DNA of 64,000 bases from Pelagomonas calceolata (lineage: Eukaryota; Sar; Pelagophyceae; Pelagomonadales; Pelagomonadaceae), in the NCBI GenBank assembly GCA_918797485.1, contig CAKKNE010000001.1:5704001-5768000 (forward strand). The letters are read 5' to 3'. Of this stretch, positions 28,228-39,004 are shown piece by piece (position 1 is the first letter of the stretch; the number at the start of each line of letters is the position of its first letter). Both the position numbers and the translations under genes were made by a program. Under the pieces are notes generated by a model. That model ran no database searches. It was not told where the DNA came from and saw only the letters and a list, made by a program, of their open reading frames with translations.

Positions 28228-29357
28228 ATGGTAAGATTACCCTTCCGCTCCTCGATACACTTCCGCCACGCCCGCGTCAGCCGCGGCATCTCGCGCGCGA
28301 TCGACGCCGCGGACGCGTCGATGGGCCGCCCGCGGTAGCCCCGCCGCGCGCGCTCCGAGCTCGCCTCCCGGGGCGAGAGTTGAGTCCAGTAGCCCGTGTA
28401 CGGCAGGCCACCTGAATCAGAAACGAGTGGCAAATAAAATCCGGGCAGGTAGAAGTGCTTCGGGTACAGCTCGAGGACGACGGTGCAGGGGCGTGCAAAC
28501 ACCACATTCGACAAACCGGCCCCGTGCGGCGCGACGATGATGTCGTGGGCGTGCACCCAGAGCGCCTGCTCCGCCGGCGCCTTCTGCTCGAAGAGCACCT
28601 CGTCGGCACCAACCAACGCCGCGAAGGCGCTGCCGTGGAGCCACTTCCGGTTCCTTACAGAAGGCCGGTTGAGGACGCCGACGCGCGGCTTTTTAGAAGG
28701 GTCAGCATAAATGGCGGCCTCGTGGCTCCACATGTTCGTGTGGCTCCGCGCCTCGGCGGCCATCACGGCGGCCGACCACGCGGCCGCATGCCTCATATCC
28801 CTGGCGTCCGTTTTATTGGTGAACCAGAGCGCGGGCGTCTTCGCCTCGCCGTTGCCCGCTTTCCTCCGTAAGCCGCCGAGGACCTCGCAGTGTTCCCGCT
28901 TATAGTCCTTTGGGATGTTATCGCAGCCCAGGAAATCGCAGTCCGTCGTGCTATTTGTCGTCCGGATGTCGGCCCCCATCAATTCGAGCATGAACCGCGT
29001 GTATGGGTGGTGCCGCGAGAGGGGCACGCCGTTGCGCAGCTCGAGCGTCGGCTTCAGGTCGGGGAACCGGCGAAATAAGGAAAAGCACGGCAGCAATAAC
29101 TGCTGCGCGTGCTGCCAGTGCCTGCCCGTCAGGCGCGTGTTCGTGTTGTGCGGCGTCGCCACGCAGACGACGTGCTCCGGCTCGCACGCCGCCGGCCGCT
29201 GGATGGCAATCCAGCCGCGCTTGCGCCGCCGCACGGCGAGCGTCTGCAGCTGGCTCCACGGCTTCACGACAAAGTCCGTGCCGTTGGCGTCGAGCCATCC
29301 GTGCGCCGTGGCCGGCAGCAGCCCGAGGACCAGGGTCGCGGCGATGGCGTGCATCAT
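28224..29357 (-). CDS. GT61-family glycosyltransferase (DUF563-like)
   Basis: 377 residues from the ATG at 29357. It starts with a signal peptide or anchor (AIAATLVLGLLPATAHG), so it likely acts in the secretory pathway. The C-terminal domain shows the GT61 hallmark: LWVHAHDIIVAPHGAGLSNV, then VFARPCTVVLELYPKHFYLP, as in xylosyl- and arabinosyltransferases and EOGT. RPSVRNRKWLHGSAFAALVG precedes it. Paired Cys residues in the middle suggest disulfides. It probably transfers a pentose or GlcNAc to glycan or protein; donor and acceptor are unknown. A degenerate promoter palindrome lies 167 bp upstream. Confidence 0.8.
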   Translation of the reverse strand: MMHAIAATLVLGLLPATAHGWLDANGTDFVVKPWSQLQTLAVRRRKRGWIAIQRPAACEPEHVVCVATPHNTNTRLTGRHWQHAQQLLLPCFSLFRRFPDLKPTLELRNGVPLSRHHPYTRFMLELMGADIRTTNSTTDCDFLGCDNIPKDYKREHCEVLGGLRRKAGNGEAKTPALWFTNKTDARDMRHAAAWSAAVMAAEARSHTNMWSHEAAIYADPSKKPRVGVLNRPSVRNRKWLHGSAFAALVGADEVLFEQKAPAEQALWVHAHDIIVAPHGAGLSNVVFARPCTVVLELYPKHFYLPGFYLPLVSDSGGLPYTGYWTQLSPREASSERARRGYRGRPIDASAASIAREMPRLTRAWRKCIEERKGNLTI

Positions 29358-29524
29358 CCTAGCTGTCCAATTCAGCAGCAGCACCTTAGCGGTCCTAGGA
29401 AGGGCAGCGTGTGCAGCCCGCGGGGCAGCCCTCGCGCAGCGGTCGAAATGCTATCGTATAATACAATGCACGGCAATGGCGTGCCCTGATGCGACGCGAA
29501 GGCATACAAATTTTTGGGGAGACA

Positions 29525-29544
29525 ACTAGTGGGTCTTAACTAGC
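29525..29544 (+). promoter_or_regulatory. Degenerate promoter palindrome, copy 12
   Basis: ACTAGTGGGTCTTAACTAGC: the CTAGTG, GTCTTA and CTAGC blocks are kept with changes. It is 167 bp upstream of the GT61 start. Confidence 0.35.
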
Positions 29545-29597
29545 ACAAACCGACTTTCGAACCAATCAAAATATGCACAAATAGTTAATAAATAAGT

Positions 29598-30689
29598 CTA
29601 GATGGCGCGCCGCGGCGCAAGACCCGCAAAGTAGCCGCCCGCGTCGAGCGCCGCCGCGTGCCGGTACCCGTCGGCCCAGAGCGTCGCGACCCAGCGCCGC
29701 GAGACGAGTAGCAGGCGGCTGAGGTCCACGTGGCCGCCCGCGGTCGGCGTCACGAAGTAGCGGCGGCCCCGCGTTCGCCGTAGCACGTGGTCCAGGACCG
29801 GAAAATTCCAGGAGGCGTAGATGTGGTTCCACGGCAGCGCCGCGGCCCCGTTCACCGTCTCGCGCGGCGCGGCGACGGCGGCGCCCCGCATCACGGCGCA
29901 CATGTAGGGCACGGCGCACCACAGCGAAAAGGCGTTGACGCCATCCGCGCACCAGGCGCCGGCGTAGCGGATCGCCGGCCGCAGCGAGGCGATCGGCGGG
30001 GCGTTCGCGGAAGCAAGCGCGGCGCGCGCAAAGTCCGCCCGCCCGCTGAATCTTTGCGACACGGCGGGAGACAAAGAAGGCAGCGGCGTCCAGGTCCAGC
30101 GCCGCAGGCCGATGAGAATGCGGTCCGTGCGATAGGCCGCATCGTCGCGCGGCAGCGTCTCGTCCAGTAGCTCGGCCATGACGCCGTCGAGGCGCCCGAC
30201 GTACGCCAGCGGGTGCCCCGTGATGCGCTCCAGCTTGGCATCCAGCCTTTCGTGGAGCTTCTGGGCCCGGCGGCGCACCTCCGCCGCCGAGGGATCACCA
30301 TGCTCGAGCAGCAGAATCGCCGCGGCCGAGACAGCACCCGAAGACGTGCCGACGACGCGGACGTCGCGCAGATCATATCTCTCGACCAGGTAATGAACCA
30401 TTCCGAGCTGCCAAAAGACCCACGTGCACGTGCCGGGGAACACGAGCTCCGGGCGCGCGTCGCGTCGCAGCGGCGCCGGCGCTGGCGTCCTGCTGACGAC
30501 CGCGGCGACGGCGTCAAGGAAAGTGCACACGACGGTGTAGACGACCAGCGCCGGCAGTAGCACCACTACGTAGAGACCGCACCACAGCGCCGCGACGGCG
30601 CAGGCGCGCCAGGACCAGGCGCGCGCGGTGGTCTCGACGCCGGCGCTGCGCCAGGGGTGGTCCATTGGTTGCTTCATTGGTTGCTTCAT
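29598..30689 (-). CDS. Patatin-like phospholipase/acyl hydrolase
   Basis: 363 residues from the ATG at 30689. An N-terminal membrane hairpin (VAALWCGLYVVVLLPALVVY) precedes the patatin fold. The oxyanion region is FPGTCTWVFWQLGMVHYL, the nucleophile Ser lies in VGTSSGAVSA (GxSxG), and the catalytic Asp is probably in WCADGVNAF. The algal and metazoan PNPLA group hydrolyses phospholipids or triacylglycerol at membranes or lipid droplets. A 12-nt unit (CCATTGGTTGCT-like) at 30659-30690 repeats the start region, giving MKQPMKQPM. It is divergent from the vWA gene, with a motif copy midway. Confidence 0.85.
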   Translation of the reverse strand: MKQPMKQPMDHPWRSAGVETTARAWSWRACAVAALWCGLYVVVLLPALVVYTVVCTFLDAVAAVVSRTPAPAPLRRDARPELVFPGTCTWVFWQLGMVHYLVERYDLRDVRVVGTSSGAVSAAAILLLEHGDPSAAEVRRRAQKLHERLDAKLERITGHPLAYVGRLDGVMAELLDETLPRDDAAYRTDRILIGLRRWTWTPLPSLSPAVSQRFSGRADFARAALASANAPPIASLRPAIRYAGAWCADGVNAFSLWCAVPYMCAVMRGAAVAAPRETVNGAAALPWNHIYASWNFPVLDHVLRRTRGRRYFVTPTAGGHVDLSRLLLVSRRWVATLWADGYRHAAALDAGGYFAGLAPRRAI

Positions 30690-30881
30690 GGCAGCGCAAG
30701 GCAAGCAAATGGAGCGCGAGCTGACCTGGTCGCACACCTAGCTCCTTGTCCAGAGCTCTAATAGCTGGGCGCGCGCTAGGGGCACACAAAACTGGTTGCG
30801 ACTGGCGTCTGCTCACACGCTGCCACGACTGGCTTGCGCTCACACGTACGTCAACAGCACTTTTTCCGGCAAAAAAGCCAA

Positions 30882-30905
30882 GCTAGTGTCTTACAGTACG
30901 CTAGC
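30882..30905 (+). promoter_or_regulatory. Palindromic promoter motif, copy 5
   Basis: GCTAGTGTCTTAC, spacer AGTA, CGCTAGC. It is about 190 bp from each of the divergent ATGs at 30689 and 31093. Confidence 0.65.
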
Positions 30906-31092
30906 ACGTTCTGCCAAGTGTTTTGCGAATCGGCTCTGCTGCGGCCCCAAACAAAGCCGCAAAGCCCACCACGCTATTGGTCGATTCCCAAAAACCGAGC
31001 ACTCCTCGAATTTCGGCTGACCTTGCGCCACAACTCATTTCCACAGCCCACAAGCAAAAGCACTCATTTCACAGCCCACATCAAGCAAAAGC

Positions 31093-32211
31093 ATGTCTTA
31101 CTTCTCAAACGCCAGCGCCCCGGCCGTGGCCATACCGCACGACGGCAGCTTCACGCTGCCGGAGGCCGAGGTCATGACTGTAGAACAAGTACAATCGCAC
31201 CATCCCGACCGGGCGCAAGCAATCCGCACGGTCGAGCACATGGGCATGCCGCGCGGCCTCGCCGAGCAGTTCGTCCAGAGCGCCCGCGATTTCTCGTACC
31301 GCTTTTGGATAATAGACAACAGTGGCAGCATGGGGACGAACGACGGCCACCGCGTCGTCGACGGCGCCGGCGGCCGGCAAGGCCTCGTGCCCTGCTCGCG
31401 CTGGGAGGAGCTTGGCTCAGCGATCGGCTGGCACGCTAGATTAGCGGTGGAGCTCGGCGCCTGGACGGAGTTTCGATTACTCAACCAGCCGGGCTCGGGC
31501 GCGTCGCAGATCGTGGCCGTGGGCACTGGTGACAACGCAAAATCAGAAGATGAATTAAGACGCATCGATCGACTGGTCTATAGCCAGCCCACGGGAAGGA
31601 CGCCGCTCTGCGCGCAGATCCGCGCGGTCACGCGGCAGATCCAGCAACGGGCTTCCGAATTACGAGCCACGGGCACGAAGGCCTGCGTCGTGATTGCCTC
31701 AGATGGTGAGGCGACGGACGGCGACATAGCGGCGGCGTTAAGACCATTACGGGACCTGCCGGCCTGGGTCGTTGTGAGATTGTGCACGGACGACGATCGG
31801 GTCGTGCAGTACTGGAACGAGATCGACGAGGACCTGGAGCTGGATATGGACGTGCTTGATGATCTGGAGGGCGAGGCGGCCGAGGTCAACGAGGCCCAGC
31901 CATGGCTGACCTACGGCGCGCCCCTTCATCGTTTAAGGGAGTGGGGCACCTCGAACAAACTCTTCGATTTGTTGGACGAACGACCTTTAGCTCAGCACGA
32001 GTTGCCGGGCTTCGCGTCGTTGATTCTGGGCGAGGCGGCCTGCGACGGCCTGCCGCACCCGTCGCTCGACTGGAATGGGTTCCTCAAGGCGCTCGACCAG
32101 GCCCAGGCCACGGCGAAGCCCGTCTGGGACCCCGCGCGGAAGCGCGCGCGGCCGTGGTTCTCCGTGCGAAAGTTGAACAAAGCGCATGGTGGATCGTGTG
32201 CTGTTTCGTAG
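31093..32211 (+). CDS. von Willebrand factor A domain protein with CaaX-like C-terminus
   Basis: 372 residues. The vWA fold begins near residue 70 with RFWIIDNSGSM, giving the MIDAS DxSxS (D75, S77, S79). TGRTPLCAQIRAVTRQI carries the MIDAS Thr, and VVIASDGEATDGD the last Asp. Extra N-terminal ~65 residues include a UBA-like helix pair (HMGMPRGLAEQFVQSARDF). The chain ends CAVS, a plausible prenylation box, which would tether a cytosolic protein to membranes. vWA domains bind ligands through a divalent metal; the partner is unknown. The 3' gap to the receptor-like gene is only 122 bp, so that gene's promoter is very short. Confidence 0.85.
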   Translation: MSYFSNASAPAVAIPHDGSFTLPEAEVMTVEQVQSHHPDRAQAIRTVEHMGMPRGLAEQFVQSARDFSYRFWIIDNSGSMGTNDGHRVVDGAGGRQGLVPCSRWEELGSAIGWHARLAVELGAWTEFRLLNQPGSGASQIVAVGTGDNAKSEDELRRIDRLVYSQPTGRTPLCAQIRAVTRQIQQRASELRATGTKACVVIASDGEATDGDIAAALRPLRDLPAWVVVRLCTDDDRVVQYWNEIDEDLELDMDVLDDLEGEAAEVNEAQPWLTYGAPLHRLREWGTSNKLFDLLDERPLAQHELPGFASLILGEAACDGLPHPSLDWNGFLKALDQAQATAKPVWDPARKRARPWFSVRKLNKAHGGSCAVS

Positions 32212-32333
32212 TCAGTCGCGTAAGGTTGCCTCGACGGAGTAGTCCCTAGGGTGCGGGTTGTGTGGGTGAAAAAAACAGTGCACATCGCAATGAGCCACGA
32301 AATGGCTGCCCCGCGACCGAAGCAAGCATTAGT

Positions 32334-35300
32334 ATGACGCGCCGGCAGCTGTTGTGGCTGATGCTCGCGGCGGCGGCGTCGGCGGAGACAATAACCGTGC
32401 GCCTTGGGTACTTTGGGGAAGCACAGCCGTTCCAGGTCGCGTGCGCGCGCGGCTGGTTCGACACCGAAGATGGCGGCGACGATTTCCAAGTCGTCTGCCT
32501 GCCGCAGGCGAGCGGCGGCTTCGCCGTGGCGAAGCTCGACGACGGAGATTTGGATGTGGCGCTGCTCGGCTCGACGCCAGCCGCGACCGGCCTGGCGCGC
32601 GGCGTGGCCATGCATACGTTCTACGTCGCCCACATGAAGGGCACGTCGCAAGGGCTTCTGGTACGACCCGAGATTGGCTCGCCCCTGGATATGAAGGATA
32701 AAACGTTCGGCACACCATATGGCTCGACCGCGCACTACCACATGCTATACACCCGCAAGTTGTTCCCGGAATTCCATTTCGAACTCATCGACTGCAATGC
32801 GGACTGTCCGACTCTATACGCCGCCGGCAGCATCGACGGTGCCTTCGTGTGGGGCGGGGTGATGGAGAGCATGAAAGGGCTGGGCGCAACGATGCTCGCC
32901 CCCGCAAAACTACTCAGCGACTGGGAAAAGGCGACTTTCAACACGATTAGCGTCCGCGACGATTTCGCTGCGGATCATTCCGCCGTCGTCGAGCGCGTCG
33001 CTGGCGTCGTCGCCCGCCTCGACGAGGACTACCTGAATGCCGATCCGACGCGCTGGAATGTCGATGATTCGACCGGCTACCTGGACTCGATAGCGGCTGC
33101 GTACAAATTGTTGCCGGGCGACTCGGCACAGTCGTTAAAGAAAAACCGCACGGCGGCAGCGGACGCCCTGGCGCTATTTGAATTCGTCGACCCGACCGCG
33201 ATGCAAGGCTCGGACTATCTCGGAGGAGGCACCGCCGCGGCTCTGCGCGAGACCGCGGACTTCCTCTATGACATCGGCCGCATCGCTTCTGTCGCGCCAG
33301 CCGAGAGAGATGACGTCGACGCGTTGTACGTAGACACGACGACCGCCCAGTTCCTCGAGGACGGTCTGATTGCCGTGGGCGTCGACGTCCTTGGCGCTGA
33401 CGATGATCTAAACCTCGCGTCAATCCCAACAAGCGCGGACTCGACCTGCTCCGGCACGTTGGATTTGACGGCGGCGACTGGAACGTTGACCGACGGTGCC
33501 GCGACCTCGTACTCGGACAACCTCGCGTGCGAGTGGCGCATCGCATCCAGCGGCGTCGTCGAGCTAAGCTTCGACGCGTTCCGGGTCTGGGCGGGGGATT
33601 TCGTCGAAGTATACGACGCCAGCAACGACCTCGTCGCGAAGCTCCACGGCTTCGACCCCACCTTGCCGCCGCTGCGTACAAACGGCGAGATGCGGGTGAA
33701 ATTCACTACGGACGGTGTTACGGAGCGCGCGTTAAACGAGTTGACTGACGGCTGGAGCGCTTCCTACGACGCGGCAGCTTTGGCATGTGCCGCCGACCAC
33801 TCGACCTGCGGCAATGGAAAGTGTGACACCGTCTCGGGCTTGTGCATCTGCGACGCGGGATACGGCGGCGCCGACTGCTCTCTCGCATCCTGCCTCGGCA
33901 CGATGACGTCGAGCTCACAGTCGGGCGAATTCCGCTCGTCGCCGACGGCGCCCGACAGCACCGCTCCGTACCCGAACGGGGCCGAGTGCCACTTTGTCGC
34001 AGAAGTCGAGACCAATTACGTCTCATTCACCATCACGTACGATGTGGAGCCGACCTTTGACTTCGTCACGGTGAAGAGCGGCGACAAGATCTGGGCGCAC
34101 CTCTCCGGCGAAGACACGGCCACGATCCTGGTGCCGACGACGGACGGCAAGGCCGAGCTAGTATTTGAATCAGATGATAAGGGACGGCGCGGCGGGTTTC
34201 GTGCGACCTACGTGGGGACTGACAACGGCTGCGGCGAAGACGGCCTCTGCGGTGGCCACGGGACGTGCGAAGGCGGAACCTGCGTCTGCTCCGACGGCTA
34301 CGGCGGGCTCTCCTGTACCGTGCCGCACTGCCTTCATCAGGCGCTGACTCTCGCGGATGGCGCGAAGATGATCTCCCAGGCGCCCGGCGAGCCATTGCCC
34401 CCGGAGGCGGAGTGCGCTTGGTCATTTGAGGCCAACGCGGGCGAAACTATCCGCGTTGTCGTGGAGACACTAAACCTCGAGGCGTACGATGGTTTAAAAG
34501 GCGACCGTGTACTCATTCGAACCGCCGGAAACGATACTAACGTACAAATCCAAGCCGAGGCGACCTACGAAATATCGAGTTCCAGCGTCAGCCTTACCCT
34601 CGAAACAGACAAGAACGACGCCGGCGCGACGTACGACGGCTTCTCGGCGACCGCATACTCCGTCGCGGCGTGTCCCGTTGCTGACGGGGACTGCGAGGAC
34701 GAGGGCTTCACGTGCGAGGACGGCTACTGCTACGACCTGAGCGGCGGTTCGAAGCGCGCGAGCGGCTGCACGTGCGCGGGGTGCGACGTGGGATCCTACC
34801 TCGACGACGCGACCGGCGGCTGCGAGGCCTGTCCCGCCGGAACGTACCAGCCCCAGGCCAAGAACACGGTCGGCGTGAGCTCGTGCATCGCGTGCTCGGC
34901 GGGCATGGACGCGCCCGAGCCGGGCTCGGCGCTGTGCTGCTCGGAGGATTACGTTCTCGTAGGTCAGAAGTGCGCGAAGTGCGGCACGGACGACGGGGAC
35001 TACAAGCTCACCGGCACGAAGTGCGATACGCCGGAGACGCGCACGGTGGCGACGCTCGAGATCGAGAAGGGCTTCTTCCGCTTCAGCCCCGAGGCGACGG
35101 TCGTCTACCCGTGCCCGGAGAAGGACGACGCCTGCGGGGGGTGGGACCCCTCGAAACTCGTCGACTCCGAGGACGAGTACTACGGCGACCGCTTCTGCCG
35201 CGACAACGCAGAAGGGCCGCTCTGCTTACATTGCAAGAAGGGCTCCTTCCGCTCGAAGGGCGACAAATCCGAGTGCAAAAGCTGCGACAGTCACGGACAA

Positions 35301-38275
35301 CTCGCGCTCCAGCTCGTCGCGACCGTCGTCCTCATCGCCGCGTGGTTCGCCGTGCTTTTCGGCGTCAAGGCCCTGCGGACGCGCTTCCACCGCGACTGGT
35401 TCGAAGCCGTGGCGATCCAGTTCGTGTTCTTCTTCGTGACGATGAGCCGCTTTGTTGGGATTCACCAGATCACGCTGCCGGACCCGCTCTTTAAGTACAT
35501 GTGGGCGCTCGATTTTATTTCCCTGGACCTAACATCAATCCAAAGTGTCCTGAGGTGCGGCTCCAAGGTCACGTACTTTGACTTCTTGTTGTTCTGGACC
35601 CTGCTCGCGCCGGCGCTGGTCGTAGTCGTGGTGGTGTTCGCGATCCTCCGGGGCCTCGTGACGGTGTACGTGCGCGGGCCGGGGGTGGAGGAGGCGGGGG
35701 CGCCGCCCGACCCGGCCACCGACAGCCGCCGCGGCGAGGCGCGCTTCGTGTCGGACCGCGAACTCGAGGACGAGGAGCAGCTGCCGCAAGTCCAGCGCCT
35801 CGCGCTGAGCGTCCAGCGCGACCTCGACGCGGGGCTCATGGTCGTCTTCGCCGTGCTCACGATGTTCCACAGTGGCATCTGCAGCACCATCTTCAACACC
35901 TTCAACTGCTCTATCAACTACAAGATCGCCGACGGTCAAGGCAGCAGCGGCCTCCGATATCTCGCGGCGGATTATACTATTAGCTGCAGTACGAAGTACG
36001 TAAAGCGGCCGCGCGCGCCGGTGGAGTACGACGCCTACTACGACGCGGACTCGGCCGCCGAGCACGCGTTCTACGAGACGTACGCCACCGTCGCCCTCGT
36101 CGTGTACGCGATCGGCGTGCCGCTGACCTACGTCGCCTGGATGCTGCGCGCGCGGCGCCTCGCGCGCGACGAGCAGCGTCCCGTGGACGACGGCGCGCTC
36201 GCGTTCCTGACGCGCTCCGTGAAGCCCGAATTCTGGTGGTTCGAGGTCGCGGCGCTCGTCGCGCGCAGCCTCGTGACGGGCATGTTCCTCTTCGTGAGCC
36301 CGGGCGTCTCGCTGATCATGTCCTTTTTCGTCATCGTCGTGCACCGCACGCTAGTCTTGCAGTTCCGGCCCTACGCCTCGACGGGTCTCCAGCTCGTCGT
36401 CGAGGCGCTGATGCGGGCGACGTTCTCGATCGCGCTCGTGGCCGTGGCCGTCTACGGCAGCGACCCCATCCTAGACAGCACGACGGCTTCTGTCGTGGCA
36501 ATCCTCGTGTTTGCCCTCAACTTGAGTGTCCTGCCCTTCGCCTACCGGGCGTGGCGGACGGAGTCGTACCGGTCCGTCGCGCGGCGCCTGCGGCGGCGCG
36601 AGCCCGTCGACATCGACGAGGTCGAGGCGCTGCTCGGGGGCGCGCACAAGCAGGACATCGCCGAGGTCGTGCGCAAGTGCGGGCGGCACGCGCTGCGCCA
36701 GGCGTTTGATGGACACCTCGACGACAAGGACTGGGACTACTTCACGCACACAATTTTAAAGCTCGAGGGCGTCTGGACCGAGGACGTCGCCGCCGCGGAC
36801 GTGCTCCAGTGGCACGTCAAGGCGATCCTGTACCGAGCGAAGGCCTACGTCCGCAGCCACCTTCAACTCAAGTTGAACGCGCGCGAGGTCGACGCGTCCG
36901 TCGACGTCGTCGCCGGCCCGCTGCGCAAGAGTTTAGTCGGAGGCGCCTCGCCGGTCGCCGCATATCAAAAGCTCGGCCGGCCGGCCGGCGCGAAGGCGCT
37001 CGAGCAGGTCTACGCCCTGGCGCTGCGGCCCTACTTCTTCCTGGAGCACGAGGAGGGCGCGGTCGTCGGGGGTTTGGTTCGGACGATGTCGGTTCTTGGT
37101 TTAATGCAGGGCGGGCATACCAACTCGAGCCTCCTGGCGAGCATGAGCCGCTCGCAGCTCTCGGCGCGGTCGCTGCTGCGCAACTCCGGCAGCCACTCTT
37201 CTCCCGTTGCGGCCGAGAGCAAGGACGAGAGCCCGTCGAAGGTGGCCGAGCGCTTCAAGCACGCCGCGAAGAAGATTTCCGCGGTAAGTAGAGTTGCGGC
37301 GAAAGAGCGGCCGCGGCACCTCCCGCGGTTCCTGGACTTGGCCCTGGTGGCCCACGACCTCAATCAACGCGCGCAAGCGCGCATCGCGACGGCCGCGCGC
37401 GACATCATGGAGGAAGAAGAGGGCGGCGCGACGTTGGCCAAGCTCGCGTCCTTCGACCTCGGGGACCACCACCAGCCCGCGCTGCGGAGCAAGAGCCTCC
37501 ACGCCTTCAAGGAGGAGGTCGGCGGCGCGGCGCTCGAGGTTGAGTTGGATGCGGCCGTTTGCGTCGAGACGTTGCACGCGCTGGCGACGGCGGCCTTCCC
37601 CGCCTTTCGAGCTGCGCTCGAGAAGCTGTTTCCCCCAGACACGGAGGGCGTCGAATTGGAATGTGACGCGGACTTCGCCGTCAAAGCCCCGGCGCGCATG
37701 CGGGCCAAGGTGGACGAGTATAGAAGAGAAAACGAGACGGTGTGGCCGCGCGCGAAGCGGCTCAGCGACTGCCTCCGCGCGTCCCGGACCGTGTGGAAAT
37801 CAAATTTCGGGCGCCCCACGCCGTCGACGCGATAAGCTAACTCACCGGTTGATTCCCACACAGGTCGGTCGTCACGGCCGACGCGGCGCGCACGGTCGCC
37901 GCCTACGAGGCGCTCTCGGACAGCGGCGCGTTCACGGTCGTTCGCCTGAAGAACAAATTGGCCGAACACGCCAAGCCGTACTGTATGCATGTCAATTTGA
38001 AATTTCAGGCGCCGGGCCTGGCTGCGATGACGGTCGAGGTCCAGATCGTCCCGAAGGCCATCTACAGCGACCAGAAGACGTCGCACAGACTGTACACGGT
38101 CGCGCGCGCCAACAGCTACGCCGCGTACCGGGGCCTGGCCGAGGAGGACAGCGACGACGACGACGACGACGACGCGGACGTCGCGGGCGACGAGGAGGAT
38201 CTGGGGGTTCTGACGCCTACCGACGCGCGGTCGCCCGCCGAGGTGCCGGTCTGGAAGTTCTGGGCGCGCGAGTAA
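32334..38275 (+). CDS. Multidomain receptor-like membrane protein: TauA-type SBP, CUB/EGF, TM bundle, RelA/SpoT-like tail
   Basis: Exons 32334-37792 and 37864-38275 give about 1956 residues. A signal peptide (RRQLLWLMLAAAASA) is followed by a bacterial TauA/NMT1-type substrate-binding domain (residues about 20-330: ITVRLGYFGEAQPFQVACA, GSTAHYHMLYTRKLF, AAGSIDGAFVWGGVMESMKG). Then CUB-like (372-485), EGF (CGNGKCDTVSGLCICDAGYG), CUB, EGF (CGGHGTCEGGTCVCSDGYGG), CUB and a Cys-rich region ending GPLCLHCKKGSF. About eight membrane helices lie at 987-1415. The cytosolic tail (about 540 residues) ends in a part resembling RelA/SpoT-like synthetase folds (FTVVRLKNKLAEHAKPY, AAMTVEVQIVPKAIY). It reads as a surface sensor, perhaps of sulfonates; the ligand and activity are inferred. 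Confidence 0.85.
37789..37863 (+). mobile_element. Introner 5 (receptor-like gene)
   Basis: Ends CCGTGTGGAAATC and GATTCCCACACAG; body TTTCGGGCGCCCC as in introner 4. The intron removed is 37793-37863 (71 nt, phase 2). Flanks GTCCCGGA and GTCGGTCG are degraded (4 of 8). Removing 12 nt restores the conserved-looking LRASVVTAD. Confidence 0.85.
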
Positions 38276-38281
38276 TATAAC

Positions 38282-39004
38282 TTAAAGGATTAGGCCCCCG
38301 ACGCCGCCCGTGAGGACCTTGAGCAGCTCCACCTCGAAGCAGATCGTCGCGCCGCCCGGGATGTTCGGCGGCGAGCCGCCGTCGCCGTAGGCGATGTCGG
38401 CCGGGATCGTGAGCTTCGCCGTGCCGCCCTCCTGCATGAGCTGTAAAGCTTCCTGCCAGCCCTTGATGACCTGCTTGACGGCGAACTGCGCCGGTTCTCC
38501 TCGCGCCCTTGACGAATCGAACACGGTGCCATCAATAAGGGTACCCACGTAGTGCACGGACACCGTCGAGGCCGCCGTCGGGAACGGGCCGACGCCCTCC
38601 TTGACGTGCTCAATCACCAAACCGGACTTGGTCTGCTCCGCGCCCTCGACGGCCGCGGCCGCGGCCACGGCCTCGGCGCCTCTGGCTTTCTCATCATCAA
38701 TAGCCGACGCCATGCGCTGTTGAATTAACTGGTTGATGGCGTTGCCCTGCTCGACGAGGACCGGCTTCGGGTCCACGACCTCCTTACTCAAGTAGGCGGT
38801 GATGCCCTCCACAATTTTGGGGATCTCCTCCTTCTTGAAGAGCGTTCGTATGTCGTTCAGTTGCGTCGCGACGTTGACGCCCAGCGCGAAGAGCGTCTTG
38901 TCGTCCGGCGCGTCGCCCGCGCGCAGTGCGAGGGCTCTCTGCGCAATGGTTTTGGGTGCCGTGAAGGCTCTCACGCATGACAGGAACGCCAGCGAGCGCA
39001 TCAT
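38282..39004 (-). CDS. FKBP-type peptidyl-prolyl isomerase, probably plastid-targeted
   Basis: 240 residues from the ATG at 39004 (a second ATG follows at once). The leader MMRSLAFLSCVRAFTAPK has a hydrophobic signal ending at RAFTAP, the Phe-containing cleavage motif of complex-plastid presequences (inference). A helical FKBP_N-like dimerisation part (residues about 30-130) precedes the FKBP domain: VSVHYVGTLIDGTVFDSS, VIKGWQEALQLMQEGGTAKL, IPADIAYGDGGSPPNIPGGA, FEVELLKV. Active-site residues Tyr, Phe/Asp, Val-Ile, Trp and Tyr are present. This is a Mip-like isomerase, here likely for thylakoid or plastid protein folding. Its stop is 6 bp from that of the receptor-like gene. Confidence 0.92.
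   Translation of the reverse strand: MMRSLAFLSCVRAFTAPKTIAQRALALRAGDAPDDKTLFALGVNVATQLNDIRTLFKKEEIPKIVEGITAYLSKEVVDPKPVLVEQGNAINQLIQQRMASAIDDEKARGAEAVAAAAAVEGAEQTKSGLVIEHVKEGVGPFPTAASTVSVHYVGTLIDGTVFDSSRARGEPAQFAVKQVIKGWQEALQLMQEGGTAKLTIPADIAYGDGGSPPNIPGGATICFEVELLKVLTGGVGGLIL

Noticed and set aside
32262-32333. Upstream start (GTG at 32262) for the receptor-like protein
   Set aside because: The ATG at 32334 places a good signal peptide at the N-terminus; the longer form would bury it.
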